A stretch of DNA of 49,810 bases, taken from contig NZ_CANLRP010000045.1 in the NCBI RefSeq assembly GCF_947493425.1, positions 1-49,810 on the forward strand, in the 5' to 3' direction. The position numbers were made by a program, and so were the translations under genes. Shown here in pieces: positions 32,888 to 44,615 of this stretch. A model generated the notes under the pieces. It had not been told where the DNA came from. It did no database searches and was given only the letters and a program-made list of their open reading frames with translations. Source of the DNA: an uncultured Microscilla sp. Its GTDB lineage: Bacteria > Bacteroidota > Bacteroidia > Cytophagales > Microscillaceae. The stretch's first letter is position 1. Every line of letters begins with the position of its first letter.

Positions 32888-35800
32888 TTAGTTTTGTAAC
32901 TGTCTGTTTTTCTCTCGGTTTGCTGCCAATCTAGGCTCAACCAAAGCGTCATGTTCTTCCTGAGACATTACAATTAAATCATCATAATAACGGATACCAG
33001 TACCTGCTGGAATCAAGTGACCTACAATTACGTTTTCTTTCAAACCAATCAAATCATCAGTTTTACCTGTAATTGCTGCTTCACTTAATACTTTGGTAGT
33101 TTCCTGGAACGATGCCGCTGAAATGAAACTCTTAGTACCTAATGAGGCTTGTGTGATACCTTGTAGCGTTGGTTTAGAAACTGCTGGTTCCGCGTCTCTC
33201 ACTTTTACTACTTTCATATCACGACGTTTCAAACTGGAATTCTCATCACGTAAAGCACGAGCTGTTACAATCTGACCTGCTTTAAATTTAGCAGATTCGC
33301 CTGCCTCTACAACTACCTTCTTGTTCAGAATGTTATCGTTTTCTTCTCTAAACTCAAACTTGTCTACTACTTGGTTAGGCAAGAAACTAGTATCTCCGGC
33401 ATCAATGATTTGAACCTTTTGCATCATCTGACGTACGATGATCTCAATATGCTTGTCATTGATTTTTACCCCTTGTAAACGGTAAACTTCCTGAATCTCA
33501 TTTACTAAATACTCTTGTACTGCTGTAGGTCCTTTAATAGAAAGAATATCAGCAGGAGTAATCGCTCCATCAGACAAAGGTTGTCCAGCTCTTACAAAGT
33601 CACCATCTTGTACCAAAATGTGCTTAGACAATGGCACCATATATTTTTTGCGAACCCCATCCTTAGATTCTACAAAAATTTCACGATTACCACGCTTAAT
33701 TGTACCATAAGATACAATGCCATCAATAGCACTTACTACTGCAGGGTTTGATGGGTTACGCGCCTCAAATAGCTCTGTTACTCGAGGCAAACCACCAGTA
33801 ATATCCCTGGTTTTACCAATAGCTCTTGGTACTTTTGCTAACACTTGGCCAGCTTTAATAGCATCGCCTTTATTCACCGCCAAACGGGCACCTACCGGAA
33901 TGTTATAACTCTTGGTCTTATCGCCAGCATTTACAACAATTGCAGGGTTTTTAGTTTTATCCTTTGTGTCAATAATTACTTTTTCACGGAAACTTGTTTG
34001 TTCGTCAGCTTCTTCTTTAAAAGTAATTCCTTCCTCTATAGATTCAAACTCAATCTCTCCAGTAACTTCTGACAAAATTACTGCATTGTATGGATCCCAG
34101 CTACAAATCTCATCACCAGACGCAACCTCTACTCCATCTTTTACTTTCAAGAAAGCGCCATAAGGAATATGGTTGGTAAGTAATACTTTATTTGTGCCCT
34201 TCTGTACAATTTTCACCTCACCAGAACGTCCCATTACTACATCTACTTTCACCTCATCTCCATCAGAAGTAGTCACAGTAGTCTTTACCGTTCTAATACC
34301 TTCAAACTCAATGAGGCCACTAAACTTAGCTGTCAATGTAGTATCAACAGCAATATTGGAAGCAGTACCCCCTAAGTGGAAAGTACGAAGTGTAAGCTGT
34401 GTACCGGGCTCACCAATAGATTGGGCTGCAATAACCCCTACTGATTCGCCTCGTTGAACCATTTTATTAGAAGCAAGGTTTCTTCCATAACATTTTGCAC
34501 AAACTCCATAACGGGTTTCACAAGTCAATACAGAACGAATCTCAACCTCTTCAATACTGGTATTTTCAATTCTTGTAGCAATTGCTTCAGTAATTTCCTC
34601 CCCTGAAGCAACTATCAACTCATCAGTCAATGGATCAGTAATATCATGTACTGATACACGCCCCAGAATTCTCTCTGACAAATATTCAACGGTAGTCTCA
34701 TCATCTTTCAATTCGGAGGTTTGAATACCACGCAATGTACCACAGTCTTCCTCGGTAATGATCGCATCCTGTGCCACATCAACCAAACGTCTTGTCAAAT
34801 AACCAGCATCTGCTGTTTTAAGTGCAGTATCAGCCAAACCTTTACGAGCACCGTGAGTAGAAATAAAGTACTCAATTACATCTAATCCTTCCTTAAAGTT
34901 AGAGATAATAGGGTTTTCGATGATTTCACCCACAGAACCTTGTAAGTTCTTTTGTGGTTTTGCCATCAATCCCCTCATACCACCTAATTGGCGAATCTGC
35001 TCACGAGAACCACGGGCACCAGAGTGCATCATCATATAAATCGAATTGAATCCTTGCTGATCAGCCTCTAATTTACCCATTAAAATCTCGGTAATTCTTG
35101 AGTTGATACGAGTCCAAATATCAATTACTTTATTATATCTCTCATTATCAGTAATCAAACCAAGCATATAGTTGGTTGATACCTCTTCTATATCTTCTTT
35201 TGCCTTGGCAATCAATGAATCCTTCTCAGCAGGAACCACTACGTCACCTAAACCAATAGAAAGTCCACCTTTATAAGCAGTTTGGAAACCAAGGTGCTTG
35301 ATATCATCTAAGAAGTGTGCAGTACGGGCACCACCAGAAATCTTATATACATGAGAAATAATTTTCTGAAGCTTTTTCTTTGTTAGTAACTCGTTTACAT
35401 AGCCTACCTCCTCTGGAACAAACTCGTTAAAGAGTACTCGCCCAGCAACGGTTTCAATCATCTTAGTTTCTAACTCTCCACTCTCCTCATCTCTTACTTG
35501 TACATTTACATGAATGTATGCATTTTTAGATAACTGCTTTTCATTCAATGCAATGATTACCTCCTCAGCATCATAAAAACGTTTGCCTTCCCCTTTAATA
35601 GGTACTTCCTTGGTAGTTTTACGTCCTTTAGTAAGGTAATAAAGCCCTAATACCATGTCTTGCGATGGTACTGTAATTGGCTTACCATTCGCTGGGTTTA
35701 ATATATTGTGAGCCGAAAGCATCAACACAGAAGCCTCTAAAATAGCTGCATGACCCAATGGCACGTGTACTGCCATCTGGTCACCATCAAAGTCAGCGTT

Positions 35801-37213
35801 AAATGCTGTACAAGCCAGGGGGTGTAACTGAATAGCCTTACCTTCAATTAATTTAGGCTGGAATGCCTGAATACCCAATCGGTGAAGCGTTGGGGCTCGG
35901 TTAAGCAGTACTGGGTGTCCTTTAAGTACATTTTCCAAAATATCCCAAACTACAGGGTCTTTTCGGTCTACAATTTTCTTAGCAGATTTTACTGTCTTAA
36001 CAATACCACGCTCAATTAGCTTACGGATAATAAATGGTTTGAAAAGTTCTGCCGCCATGCTTTTTGGTAACCCACACTCATGGAGTTTGAGCTCAGGACC
36101 TACCACAATTACAGAACGACCAGAATAATCAACCCTTTTACCCAATAAGTTTTGACGGAAACGACCTTGTTTACCTTTCAACATGTCTGAAAGGGATTTT
36201 AAAGCACGGTTACCATCAGCCCTTACAGCATTGACTTTACGTGAGTTGTCAAATAATGAATCTACGGCTTCCTGAAGCATACGTTTTTCATTACGAAGAA
36301 TTACTTCAGGAGCTTTAATTTCTATTAGTCGTTTAAGACGATTATTCCTAATAATCACACGACGATATAAATCATTCAAGTCAGAGGTGGCAAAACGTCC
36401 CCCATCTAAAGGAACCAATGGTCGTAATTCAGGAGGAATTACAGGAACCATTCTGATAATCATCCACTCTGGTTTATTCTCAATACGATTTTGAGCATCA
36501 CGGAAAGCCTCTACTACACGTAAACGTTTCAATGCCTCTGCTTTTCGTTGTTGAGATTTATCTTTTGAAGCAGAATCCCGCAAATCAAACGATAGCTTAT
36601 CTAAGTCAAGACGTGCCAAAAGCATTTCTAGTGCTTCTGCTCCCATCTTAGCTATAAACTTATTAGGATCGCTATTGTCTAATTGTTGGTTTTCTCTTGG
36701 TAATTTATCTACTATATCTAAATATTCATCTTCGGTAAGGAAATCAAGGTAATTGATACCTTCATCTTCCATAATACCCGACTGAATCACTACATATCTT
36801 TCATAATAAATGATTTGATCCAGTTTTTTGGTCGGCAACCCTAGCAGGTAGCCAATTTTATTGGGAAGAGATCGGAAATACCAAATATGTACCACGGGTA
36901 CAACTAACTCGATATGTCCCATACGTTCACGGCGAACCTTTTTCTCAGTTACTTCAACTCCACATCTATCACAGATAATGCCTTTATAACGTATCCTTTT
37001 ATATTTCCCACAATGACACTCCCAGTCCTTCACAGGACCAAAAATGCGTTCACAGAACAAGCCCCCCATTTCTGGCTTGTATGTGCGGTAGTTGATGGTC
37101 TCTGGTTGCGTCACTTCACCATAAGAAGAATCCAAAATAGACTCAGGGGAAGCTAAGCTTATTGTGACTTTCCTAAAATCGTTGGTCAGCTTTTTATTTT
37201 TTCTAAATGCCAT
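32888..37213 (-). CDS. rpoC: RNA polymerase subunit beta'
   Basis: The 1441-aa beta' subunit, holding the catalytic Mg2+ site of RNA polymerase in NADFDGDQM (about residues 469-477). The N-terminal zinc ribbon is [20 protein letters not shown] (about 66-85), and the second zinc site begins [11 protein letters not shown] (about 896-906). The bridge helix/trigger-loop region includes [19 protein letters not shown]. Length is normal for Bacteroidota. The gene is separated from rpoB by 189 nt with a strong intercistronic hairpin, and is followed by a terminator before the DUF3467 gene. Confidence 0.98.
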   Translation of the reverse strand: MAFRKNKKLTNDFRKVTISLASPESILDSSYGEVTQPETINYRTYKPEMGGLFCERIFGPVKDWECHCGKYKRIRYKGIICDRCGVEVTEKKVRRERMGHIELVVPVVHIWYFRSLPNKIGYLLGLPTKKLDQIIYYERYVVIQSGIMEDEGINYLDFLTEDEYLDIVDKLPRENQQLDNSDPNKFIAKMGAEALEMLLARLDLDKLSFDLRDSASKDKSQQRKAEALKRLRVVEAFRDAQNRIENKPEWMIIRMVPVIPPELRPLVPLDGGRFATSDLNDLYRRVIIRNNRLKRLIEIKAPEVILRNEKRMLQEAVDSLFDNSRKVNAVRADGNRALKSLSDMLKGKQGRFRQNLLGKRVDYSGRSVIVVGPELKLHECGLPKSMAAELFKPFIIRKLIERGIVKTVKSAKKIVDRKDPVVWDILENVLKGHPVLLNRAPTLHRLGIQAFQPKLIEGKAIQLHPLACTAFNADFDGDQMAVHVPLGHAAILEASVLMLSAHNILNPANGKPITVPSQDMVLGLYYLTKGRKTTKEVPIKGEGKRFYDAEEVIIALNEKQLSKNAYIHVNVQVRDEESGELETKMIETVAGRVLFNEFVPEEVGYVNELLTKKKLQKIISHVYKISGGARTAHFLDDIKHLGFQTAYKGGLSIGLGDVVVPAEKDSLIAKAKEDIEEVSTNYMLGLITDNERYNKVIDIWTRINSRITEILMGKLEADQQGFNSIYMMMHSGARGSREQIRQLGGMRGLMAKPQKNLQGSVGEIIENPIISNFKEGLDVIEYFISTHGARKGLADTALKTADAGYLTRRLVDVAQDAIITEEDCGTLRGIQTSELKDDETTVEYLSERILGRVSVHDITDPLTDELIVASGEEITEAIATRIENTSIEEVEIRSVLTCETRYGVCAKCYGRNLASNKMVQRGESVGVIAAQSIGEPGTQLTLRTFHLGGTASNIAVDTTLTAKFSGLIEFEGIRTVKTTVTTSDGDEVKVDVVMGRSGEVKIVQKGTNKVLLTNHIPYGAFLKVKDGVEVASGDEICSWDPYNAVILSEVTGEIEFESIEEGITFKEEADEQTSFREKVIIDTKDKTKNPAIVVNAGDKTKSYNIPVGARLAVNKGDAIKAGQVLAKVPRAIGKTRDITGGLPRVTELFEARNPSNPAVVSAIDGIVSYGTIKRGNREIFVESKDGVRKKYMVPLSKHILVQDGDFVRAGQPLSDGAITPADILSIKGPTAVQEYLVNEIQEVYRLQGVKINDKHIEIIVRQMMQKVQIIDAGDTSFLPNQVVDKFEFREENDNILNKKVVVEAGESAKFKAGQIVTARALRDENSSLKRRDMKVVKVRDAEPAVSKPTLQGITQASLGTKSFISAASFQETTKVLSEAAITGKTDDLIGLKENVIVGHLIPAGTGIRYYDDLIVMSQEEHDALVEPRLAANREKNRQLQN

Positions 37214-37330
37214 CCTGATAATTTAAAATTAAGTGGGTTATTATATAATGAAAGATAATTATCCTATAAGTTAAAATTGAAAGTTTTAACCAAAGTTAAG
37301 TTTTATGATAACTCTTTAACTACAAGAGAA

Positions 37331-37366
37331 TTAACCTCTATAACTAAATGTAGTTATAAAGGTTAA
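37331..37366 (-). promoter_or_regulatory. rpoB-rpoC intercistronic hairpin
   Basis: TTAACCT-TATAACTA / TAGTTATA-AGGTTAA: 15 pairs with one C-A mismatch and a 4-nt loop (37331-37366). No T-run follows on the transcribed strand, so it fits an RNA processing or stability element better than a terminator. The surrounding 189 nt are unusually rich in TTAAC/GTTAA words. Confidence 0.5.
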
Positions 37367-37402
37367 AACAACCTAAACTTTAACTTTTTTTTAACACTGT
37401 AT

Positions 37403-40400
37403 CTACTGCAGAGTAATTTCAAGCGCTAAACCTCTCAATTCATGCACTAATACATTAAAAGACTCAGGAATGTTAGGGTTAGGAATATTCTCTCCTTTCA
37501 CAATTGACTCATAAGCCTTGGCTCTACCAATTACATCATCTGACTTTACGGTCAAAATTTCCTGAAGAACATTGGCAGCACCAAATGCCTCAAGAGCCCA
37601 CACTTCCATTTCTCCAAAACGCTGTCCACCAAACTGGGCTTTACCACCCAACGGCTGTTGAGTAATCAATGAGTAAGGACCAATAGAACGTGCGTGCATT
37701 TTATCATCAACTAAGTGACCAAGCTTCAACATATAAATAATTCCAACAGTAGTTGGTTGGTCAAAACGTTCCCCAGTCAATCCATCATACAGATAAGTAC
37801 GGCCAAACTCAGGCAATCCAGCTTTATCAAGCTCTGTTGTTACTTGATCTTCAGTGGCGCCATCAAAAATAGGAGTTGCGTATTTCTTACCTAGTTTTAA
37901 TCCTGCCCAACCTAGTACAGTTTCATAGATTTGTCCCAGGTTCATACGAGAAGGTACACCCAATGGATTCAAAACAATATCTACAGGAGTTCCATCTTCC
38001 AAGAAAGGCATATCTTCAGCACGCACAATTTTCGCCACTACTCCTTTGTTTCCGTGACGTCCCGCCATTTTATCTCCTACTTTCAGTTTACGCTTTTTAG
38101 CAATGTAAACTTTGGCAAGTTTTACAATACCAGCTGGCAATTCATCACCTACTTCAAGTGCAAATCGTTCGCGCTTAAACTTACCAGAAATTTCGTTGCG
38201 TTTTTTATTGTAATTTTTCACCAATCCAACTAACAACCTGTTTGTTTTTTCATCCTCGGTTGCATTGTCTAAAATCAAATCTGCAACAAAGTTAGCTTCT
38301 TCTGGCACGTTATAAGTGCTTTCGTCACGATAGACATTCTCTTTTGGGAATAAGTTTTCATGAATATTGGTTTGGTTAAACTTAACCCCTTTTGACATTA
38401 CAATATTGCCAAACTTATGCTTAATTCCCTTAGAAGTTTTACCGTCAAGTAAAGTGACCAATTTCTCAACTACAATCTCTTGTATTGCTTGTAAATCTTT
38501 TCGGTATTGAGTAATCAAAGACTTTACTTCTTCTTTTGCCTTTGCTCTTAAGTCTTTATCTTTCTTAGGGCGTGAAAATAACTTGGTATCAATCACTACT
38601 CCACGCAAAGATGGAGGTGCTTTCAACGAAGCATCTTTCACATCTCCTGCTTTGTCTCCAAAAATTGCTCTTAATAATTTTTCTTCTGGTGTAGGATCAG
38701 ACTCTCCTTTGGGAGTGATTTTACCAATCAATATATCTCCTTCGCGGATTTTAGTACCAACCATCACAATACCATTTTCATCCAGATACTTGATAGCATC
38801 TTCACTCACGTTTGGTATTTCTGCGGTAAGCTCTTCTTGTCCACGCTTAGTATCTCTTACTTCTAGCTCCTTCTCTTCGATATGAATAGAAGTAAATACG
38901 TCGTCTCTTACTACTCTTTCAGAAATCACGATCGCATCCTCAAAGTTATACCCTTGCCAAGGCATAAAAGCTACTTTCATATTAGCTCCAAGTGCTAATT
39001 CGCCATCGTTGGTAGCATATCCTTCGCACAACGCTTGACCTTTTTTCACCTTTTGTCCCTTATAAACAATAGGGCTAAGATTTACACAAGTGTCTTGGTT
39101 TGTTCTTCTAAACTTAATTAAGTTATAAGAAACAATATCATCTTGGAATGATGTAAGTTGCTGCTCCTCGTTAAAATCATAACGAACTATGATTTTTTTA
39201 GAATCTACATAATCAATGACTCCATCATACTCTGCCACTACTAGTGCGCGAGAATCTACTGCTACTTGCTCTTCTAGGCCAGTTCCAACAATAGGAGCCT
39301 GTGGACGAAGCAATGGAACAGCTTGACGTTGCATGTTAGATCCCATCAAAGCACGGTTTGCATCATCATGCTCAAGGAAAGGGATCAATGATGCTGCCAC
39401 TGATACAATCTGGTTTGGAGCAACGTCCATATAGGATAACACTGCGGGGTCTACTACCGGGAAATCACCTTCAAGCCGTGCTTTTACTTTATCTCTAAGG
39501 AATTCACCACTTTCGGAGATAGGTACATTTGCTTGTGCAATATGGTGAGTATCTTCTTCCTCAGCAGTCAAATAAGAAATGTCATTGGTTACTTTGCCTT
39601 CTGCTACCTTACGATAAGGAGTTTCAATAAAGCCCATGCTGTTCACTTTTGCATGAACACACAAAGAAGATATCAAACCAATGTTTGGGCCTTCTGGAGT
39701 TTCAATCGTACACAAACGACCATAGTGAGTATAGTGAACATCACGTACTTCAAATCCTGCACGTTCACGAGATAATCCTCCTGGTCCTAATGCAGACATT
39801 CTGCGTTTATGAGTAATTTCAGCTAATGGATTAGTTTGATCCATAAACTGAGAAAGTTGGTTTGTACCAAAGAAAGAATTGATTACAGAAGAAAGTGTTC
39901 TTGCATTAATCAAGTCTACAGGTTTGAAATCTTCGTTGTCACGAACATTCATTCTTTCTTTAATAGTACGAGCCATACGAGCCAAGCCTACACCAAACTG
40001 TGTATATAATTGTTCTCCTACAGTTCTTACACGACGGTTACTCAAGTGATCAATATCATCTACAACCGCCTTCGCGTTGATTAACTTGATCAAACGTTTT
40101 ACAATAGAAACAATATCTTCACGTGTTAGTACGCGAGTATCACTGTCTATTGCTAATTCTAATTTTTTATTAATACGGTAACGACCAACCTCTCCTAAAT
40201 CATAACGCTTATCGCTAAAGAATAAGCTTTGAATGATCTCACGGGCTGTTTGTTCATCAGGAGCCTCAGTGTTACGCAACTGACGGTATATTTGTTCCAG
40301 TGCCTCTTTCTCAGAGTTTGAGTTATCTTTTTGAAGCGTATTATATATAATTGAGTAATCGGTAACATTGACATCATCACGGTGAACAATAATAGACTTC

Positions 40401-41272
40401 ACTCCAGAGTCAATGATAGTATCTATGTCTTCTGCTTCAAGTATCGAATCACGTTCTAAAAGGATTTCATTTCGTTCAATAGAAACAACCTCACCTGTAT
40501 CTTCATCAACAAAATCCTCAGTCCACGTTTTCAAAATACGAGCAGCAAGCTTACGACCAATGGCTTTATCTCTCAACACTTTGTCTTCTGCCTCAATCTC
40601 CTCTGAAAGATTAAATAAGTCCAAAATTTGCTTATCTGAACCAAAACCAATGACACGTAAAAGTGTTGTTACTGGAAATTTCTTTTTACGGTCAATGTAA
40701 GCGTACATCACATTGTTTACATCAGTCGTAAATTCTATCCAAGAACCTTTAAAAGGAATAATACGTGCAGAATATAGTTTGGTACCGTTCGTGTGCTTAC
40801 TTTGAGCAAAGAATACACCAGGGGAACGGTGTAATTGAGACACAATCACCCTTTCTGCGCCATTTATAATAAATGACCCTTTAGTGGTCATATAAGGAAT
40901 GTTCCCTAAAAATACTTCCTGTTCAATGGTTTCAAAGTCCTCATTATCTTCATCACTACAAGATAACCTGAGTTTAGCTTTTAAGGGCACTGAATAAGTC
41001 AGCCCTCGATCTATACATTCATCCACCGAATATTTTGGGGGATCAATAGAATAGTCGATAAACTCAAGCAAGAAATTTTCCCGTGAATCAGATATGGGAA
41101 AATTCTCAGAGAATACCTTGTACAATCCTTCTTGTTGACGAAATTCAGCAGGGGTTTCCAGTTGAAAAAAGTCTTGAAAAGATTGTATTTGAACATCAAG
41201 AAAATCAGGGTATTTCACTACTTTTTCTACGGTAGCAAAACTATGTCTTTCGTTGTTGTTGGGATTTTGCAT
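37403..41272 (-). CDS. rpoB: RNA polymerase subunit beta
   Basis: The beta subunit, about 1289 aa from the chosen start. The rifampicin-binding region is intact and of the sensitive type: [20 protein letters not shown] and [11 protein letters not shown] keep the Asp, His and Ser positions equivalent to E. coli 516, 526 and 531. Conserved later segments include [11 protein letters not shown] and [14 protein letters not shown], and the C-terminal clamp segment [20 protein letters not shown]. The frame is open to ATG 41323, but the alignable N-terminus starts at [12 protein letters not shown], so ATG 41272 is preferred. It lies downstream of tandem terminator-like hairpins after rplL. Confidence 0.98.
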   Translation of the reverse strand: MQNPNNNERHSFATVEKVVKYPDFLDVQIQSFQDFFQLETPAEFRQQEGLYKVFSENFPISDSRENFLLEFIDYSIDPPKYSVDECIDRGLTYSVPLKAKLRLSCSDEDNEDFETIEQEVFLGNIPYMTTKGSFIINGAERVIVSQLHRSPGVFFAQSKHTNGTKLYSARIIPFKGSWIEFTTDVNNVMYAYIDRKKKFPVTTLLRVIGFGSDKQILDLFNLSEEIEAEDKVLRDKAIGRKLAARILKTWTEDFVDEDTGEVVSIERNEILLERDSILEAEDIDTIIDSGVKSIIVHRDDVNVTDYSIIYNTLQKDNSNSEKEALEQIYRQLRNTEAPDEQTAREIIQSLFFSDKRYDLGEVGRYRINKKLELAIDSDTRVLTREDIVSIVKRLIKLINAKAVVDDIDHLSNRRVRTVGEQLYTQFGVGLARMARTIKERMNVRDNEDFKPVDLINARTLSSVINSFFGTNQLSQFMDQTNPLAEITHKRRMSALGPGGLSRERAGFEVRDVHYTHYGRLCTIETPEGPNIGLISSLCVHAKVNSMGFIETPYRKVAEGKVTNDISYLTAEEEDTHHIAQANVPISESGEFLRDKVKARLEGDFPVVDPAVLSYMDVAPNQIVSVAASLIPFLEHDDANRALMGSNMQRQAVPLLRPQAPIVGTGLEEQVAVDSRALVVAEYDGVIDYVDSKKIIVRYDFNEEQQLTSFQDDIVSYNLIKFRRTNQDTCVNLSPIVYKGQKVKKGQALCEGYATNDGELALGANMKVAFMPWQGYNFEDAIVISERVVRDDVFTSIHIEEKELEVRDTKRGQEELTAEIPNVSEDAIKYLDENGIVMVGTKIREGDILIGKITPKGESDPTPEEKLLRAIFGDKAGDVKDASLKAPPSLRGVVIDTKLFSRPKKDKDLRAKAKEEVKSLITQYRKDLQAIQEIVVEKLVTLLDGKTSKGIKHKFGNIVMSKGVKFNQTNIHENLFPKENVYRDESTYNVPEEANFVADLILDNATEDEKTNRLLVGLVKNYNKKRNEISGKFKRERFALEVGDELPAGIVKLAKVYIAKKRKLKVGDKMAGRHGNKGVVAKIVRAEDMPFLEDGTPVDIVLNPLGVPSRMNLGQIYETVLGWAGLKLGKKYATPIFDGATEDQVTTELDKAGLPEFGRTYLYDGLTGERFDQPTTVGIIYMLKLGHLVDDKMHARSIGPYSLITQQPLGGKAQFGGQRFGEMEVWALEAFGAANVLQEILTVKSDDVIGRAKAYESIVKGENIPNPNIPESFNVLVHELRGLALEITLQ

Positions 41273-41358
41273 GGGTAACCTGTGTCCTAAGAGTATAGGG
41301 TATTTATTATTGTCGTGAATCAATAATATTCTTCAAAAGCCAAGCCGTTAAAAAATAG

Positions 41359-41374
41359 CCTCATATACATGAGG
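41359..41374 (-). terminator. Second attenuator before rpoB
   Basis: CCTCAT (41359-41364) / ATGAGG (41369-41374) with a 4-nt loop. On the minus strand CTATTTTTT follows. It stands immediately after the hairpin at 41378-41407. Confidence 0.65.
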
Positions 41375-41377
41375 AAA

Positions 41378-41407
41378 AGACCTGAACGTATTTTATACGC
41401 CAGGTCT
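41378..41407 (-). terminator. First attenuator between rplL and rpoB
   Basis: AGACCTG (41378-41384) / CAGGTCT (41401-41407), with CGTAT / ATACG pairing inside. On the minus strand TTTT follows. The position matches that of the rplL-rpoB attenuator known in E. coli. Confidence 0.75.
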
Positions 41408-41424
41408 GGAATTTTATCTCAAAT

Positions 41425-41454
41425 ATTGAGTTGGCTAAATATAACCAACTCAAT
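41425..41454 (-). promoter_or_regulatory. Hairpin just after rplL
   Basis: Perfect 10-bp stem ATTGAGTTGG (41425-41434) / CCAACTCAAT (41445-41454), loop 10 nt, no T-run. It begins 16 nt after the rplL stop and precedes the two terminator-like hairpins. Confidence 0.55.
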
Positions 41455-41470
41455 TGAAAGTTCAAATAAA

Positions 41471-41851
41471 TTACTTGATCTCTACTTCAGCACCTAATTC
41501 TTCTAACTGAGCTTTCAATGCATCAGCTTCAGCTTTATCAACACCTTCTTTCAAAGGTTTTGGAGCTTCATCTACCAATGCCTTAGCATCTTTCAATCCT
41601 AAGCCAGTTAGTTCTTTTACTGCTTTTACTACTTTAAGTTTAGCGCCACCAGCAGATTTCAAAACAACATCAAATGCAGTTTTCTCTTCTTCACCACCAC
41701 CAGCTTCACCACCGCCAGCAGGACCAGCTACAGCTACAGCTGCTGCTGCAGGTTCGATACCGTGATCATCTTTAAGAATAGTTACTAATTCGTTTACCTC
41801 TTTCAAAGATAAGTTTACTAACTGTTCTGCGAACTCCTTCAAGTCTGCCAT
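41471..41851 (-). CDS. rplL: Ribosomal protein bL12 (L7/L12)
   Basis: A 126-aa stalk protein of the large subunit that recruits translation GTPases. The N-terminal dimerisation domain (1-35) includes [17 protein letters not shown]; the hinge is Ala/Gly-rich ([20 protein letters not shown]). The C-terminal domain contains [15 protein letters not shown] and the factor-binding helix [20 protein letters not shown]. Length is typical. It follows rplJ by 59 nt, and three hairpins separate it from rpoB. Confidence 0.98.
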   Translation of the reverse strand: MADLKEFAEQLVNLSLKEVNELVTILKDDHGIEPAAAAVAVAGPAGGGEAGGGEEEKTAFDVVLKSAGGAKLKVVKAVKELTGLGLKDAKALVDEAPKPLKEGVDKAEADALKAQLEELGAEVEIK

Positions 41852-41910
41852 TGTATTAAAATTTTAAAAAAGTCTAAATTGAATGTTATTACAAAATTAT
41901 AAGCTATTGA

Positions 41911-42447
41911 TTATGCTTCTTGTTTATCAGACAAAGCCTTAAGCACACCTGCCAATTTGCTGCCACTGCCTTGTAAAGCAGATACCAAGTTGCGACCTGG
42001 AGACTGTAAAAGTCCAACAAGTTCGGCGATCATCTCTTCGCGAGACTTGATCTTAGAAAGAGGCTCTAAGTGCTCAGCTCCAATATAGATAGCTGAATCT
42101 ATAGATGCACCTTTCAATGTAGGTTTTTCGTTGCCCTCTTTTTGAAACTTTTTAAGCACCTTAGCAGGATCACTCATCGCTTCACCAGCGAACATGATAC
42201 CTGAAAATCCTTTAAGTGCTTCTGAATCAAACAAAGTAGTATAATCAGATTCTTGTTGCTCGAGTGCTTTTTGGATCAAAGAATTTTTCGCTACACGATA
42301 TTCTATACCTTTTTCAAAACACATACGACGGAAATTGTTAATGCTTTCCACATTCATTCCAGCCGCATCGGTGATATAAAAACCAGGTGCATTAGAAAAT
42401 TTTTCTTGTAATTCTTTAATCACTACTGCTTTTTCTTCCCTTGTCAT
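41911..42447 (-). CDS. rplJ: Ribosomal protein uL10
   Basis: A 178-aa stalk base protein that binds 23S rRNA and carries L7/L12 dimers through its C-terminal helix (VSALQGSGSKLAGVLKALSD, about 156-175). The N-terminal RNA-binding domain includes FYITDAAGMNVESINNFRR and EYRVAKNSLIQKALE. Only 31 nt separate it from rplA, so the long autoregulatory L10 leader known from enterobacteria is not present here; control may act at other points of the operon. Confidence 0.98.
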   Translation of the reverse strand: MTREEKAVVIKELQEKFSNAPGFYITDAAGMNVESINNFRRMCFEKGIEYRVAKNSLIQKALEQQESDYTTLFDSEALKGFSGIMFAGEAMSDPAKVLKKFQKEGNEKPTLKGASIDSAIYIGAEHLEPLSKIKSREEMIAELVGLLQSPGRNLVSALQGSGSKLAGVLKALSDKQEA

Positions 42448-42478
42448 TTTCCTAAAAATTTAATAGTGATCTCCTCAG

Positions 42479-43174
42479 TTAATTTTCAAAGGTATTTTTA
42501 TCTACCATAACCGACGGACTCATCGTACTTGACAAGTAAATACTTTTAATATAGGTACCCTTAGCAGAAGCAGGTCTTAACTTAACCAAAGTATTGATTA
42601 ACTCACGAGCATTATCATTTAACTTCTCAGCAGTAAAAGATGCTTTACCAATTGAAGTATGAATAATACCAGTTTTGTCTACTTTGAAGTCAACCTTACC
42701 AGCTTTTACCTCTTTTACAGCATTTGCAACATCAAGTGTCACAGTACCTGATTTAGGGTTTGGCATTAGTCCACGAGGTCCTAATACTCTACCTAAACGT
42801 CCCACTTTAGCCATTACGGTAGGCATAGTAATTACTACATCAATGTCAGTCCATCCACCTTCAATCTTTTTGATGTATTCATCTAACCCTACGTGATCAG
42901 CACCAGCATCTTTGGCCTCTTGCTCCTTGTCTGGAGAACATAAAACCAATACTCTAACGTCTTTACCAAGACCGTGAGGAAGTGTAACAGTTCCTCTAAC
43001 CATCTGGTCAGCTTTTCGAGGGTCAACTCCCAAACGCACGTCAACATCCACGGAAGCGTCAAATTTGGTGAAAGTGATATCTTTGATAACACTTACAGCC
43101 TCATTTAGTGGATACTCACGACTCTTGTCAAACTTTGAGAGAGCCTCTTTCTTCTTTTTTGTTAATTTTGCCAT
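42479..43174 (-). CDS. rplA: Ribosomal protein uL1
   Basis: A 231-aa L1 stalk protein of the 50S subunit; in other bacteria it also represses its own rplKA mRNA. Family segments: [20 protein letters not shown] (about residues 38-57), [11 protein letters not shown], and [10 protein letters not shown] in the conserved C-terminal part. The frame is open to ATG 43198, but [12 protein letters not shown] at 43174 is the standard N-terminus and is chosen. It follows rplK by 72 nt. Confidence 0.97.
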   Translation of the reverse strand: MAKLTKKKKEALSKFDKSREYPLNEAVSVIKDITFTKFDASVDVDVRLGVDPRKADQMVRGTVTLPHGLGKDVRVLVLCSPDKEQEAKDAGADHVGLDEYIKKIEGGWTDIDVVITMPTVMAKVGRLGRVLGPRGLMPNPKSGTVTLDVANAVKEVKAGKVDFKVDKTGIIHTSIGKASFTAEKLNDNARELINTLVKLRPASAKGTYIKSIYLSSTMSPSVMVDKNTFEN

Positions 43175-43246
43175 TTTAAATGGATCTTGAATGGGCAAGC
43201 AAATGAGTTTTATTTCATTCTACCATTCATTATACAAAAATTCTCT

Positions 43247-43684
43247 TTAGAAGGGTTTTTCTCCTGTCACTGTAATTCCCATACTACGTGCTGTACCAGC
43301 TACCATCATCATGGCTGACTCTTCTGTAAAACAGTTTAGGTCAGGCATCTTAGTTTTGGCGATTTCACGAACCTGATCCCAAGTAACTTGCGCTACTTTT
43401 TTACGGTTAGGCTCACCAGAACCAGATTTAACTTTGGCAGTTTCTTTTAGTAATATAGGAGTTGGAGGTGTTTTAATCACAAAGTCAAAAGACTTGTCTT
43501 TGTAATAAGTCACCACAACAGGCAAAATCATTCCCTTTTTGTCCTGAGTACGTGCATTAAATTGCTTACAGAACTCCATAATATTCAAACCCTTACTACC
43601 AAGAGCGGGTCCGATAGGAGGTGCAGGCTTTGCATCGCCACCAGAAACTTGTAGTTTTAGATAACCTTCAACTTCTTTTGCCAT
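43247..43684 (-). CDS. rplK: Ribosomal protein uL11
   Basis: A 145-aa protein of the GTPase-associated centre. The N-terminal domain has [20 protein letters not shown] (about residues 15-34) with the proline helix-22/23 region; the C-terminal rRNA-binding domain includes [20 protein letters not shown] and ends in SMGITV. Its start codon lies just 8 nt after the T-run of a terminator-like hairpin (43691-43723), so expression probably depends on read-through from nusG. Confidence 0.98.
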   Translation of the reverse strand: MAKEVEGYLKLQVSGGDAKPAPPIGPALGSKGLNIMEFCKQFNARTQDKKGMILPVVVTYYKDKSFDFVIKTPPTPILLKETAKVKSGSGEPNRKKVAQVTWDQVREIAKTKMPDLNCFTEESAMMMVAGTARSMGITVTGEKPF

Positions 43685-43690
43685 AACACT

Positions 43691-43723
43691 TCAAAAAATT
43701 AAGTTGAGCGTTTTTGCTCAACT
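43691..43723 (-). terminator. Attenuator between nusG and rplK
   Basis: Perfect 8-bp stem AGTTGAGC (43702-43709) / GCTCAACT (43716-43723), 6-nt loop. On the minus strand TAATTTTTT follows, then 8 nt to the rplK ATG. Confidence 0.75.
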
Positions 43724-43775
43724 ATGGAGGTATTATATCCCTTATTGTATATAAAATAAGCAGGTTTAAAAAACA

Positions 43776-44345
43776 TTACTCTTGTTTTTCAACCTGCGAA
43801 TAGTTCAATTCAACTGGTGTATTTCTGCCAAAAATCTTTACCATTACATTTATTTTTTGGCGTTCTTCAAACACTTCTTCAACAGTCCCAGTAAAACCAT
43901 TGAACGGCCCATCTATTACTTTTACAGTTTCTCCAACAATAAAGGTAGTTTCCAACTTCACATCATCTTCAGCACTTTCATCTACTTTACCCAATATTCG
44001 GTTTACTTCTGATTGCCGTAATGCCACGGGGTCTTTGGAGGTACTTCCGGTAGCTCCTAAGAATCCTATAATACCAGGAATGCTGGTAATCATGTGAATC
44101 AATTCTCCTGTAGTGGGATTATCTTTTTCAAGGTTAGCCTGTACCATTATATATCCAGGAAAAAAGCTTTTTTCACGCAATCGTTTTTTACCGTTACGCA
44201 TTTCATATACTTTTTCGGAAGGGATGAGTACTTGCGGAACATGTTCATGAAATTCACGCTTGGCTATTTCATTTTCTAAGTATGTTTTCGCTTTTTTCTC
44301 TTTACTGGCTATTGCCCTTACCACATACCACTTTAATTGACTCAT
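43776..44345 (-). CDS. nusG: Transcription termination/antitermination factor NusG
   Basis: A 189-aa NusG. The NGN domain (about residues 1-115) begins MSQLKWYVVRAIASKEKKAK, and SFFPGYIMVQ is the conserved strand that contacts the RNA polymerase clamp. The KOW domain (about 135-189) has GETVKVIDGPFNGFTGTVEE. It binds elongating RNA polymerase and can couple it to the ribosome or Rho. It follows secE by 27 nt and lies before an attenuator in front of rplK. Confidence 0.98.
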   Translation of the reverse strand: MSQLKWYVVRAIASKEKKAKTYLENEIAKREFHEHVPQVLIPSEKVYEMRNGKKRLREKSFFPGYIMVQANLEKDNPTTGELIHMITSIPGIIGFLGATGSTSKDPVALRQSEVNRILGKVDESAEDDVKLETTFIVGETVKVIDGPFNGFTGTVEEVFEERQKINVMVKIFGRNTPVELNYSQVEKQE

Positions 44346-44372
44346 CGAAATTTTTTTGTTAGTTTAAGTTAT

Positions 44373-44585
44373 TTAAAATGCGCTGTAATACAAGTTCATC
44401 GCATTTTCAAAAACCTTATCAATCATAAAAATTACCAATGCAAAAATTACAGAAGCTATTAATACTAAAGTAGAACTGTTTTGCAGTTCTTTATATTTAG
44501 GCCAAGTAACTTTATCTCTGAGTTCTTTGAAAGAATCTACCACAAAAAGCCTCGCTTCACGAAAGAATGACAACAGATTGTTCAT
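44373..44585 (-). CDS. secE: Preprotein translocase subunit SecE
   Basis: A 70-aa single-span SecE that clamps SecY in the inner-membrane translocon. The amphipathic N-terminal helix contains FKELRDKVTWPKYKELQ (the conserved T-W-P motif) and is followed by one transmembrane helix (LVLIASVIFALVIFMIDKVF). The frame is open to ATG 44618, but that would place 11 extra residues in front of MNNLLSFFREARLF and reach the tRNA-Trp gene; ATG 44585 is preferred. Cotranscribed with tRNA-Trp and nusG. Confidence 0.96.
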   Translation of the reverse strand: MNNLLSFFREARLFVVDSFKELRDKVTWPKYKELQNSSTLVLIASVIFALVIFMIDKVFENAMNLYYSAF

Positions 44586-44615
44586 ACTAAAGTTCTTAAT
44601 AAATAAATTGATATG

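Noticed and set aside
37876-38885. Several plus-strand frames of 74-100 aa opposite rpoB
   Set aside because: All are antisense shadows of the conserved rpoB gene.
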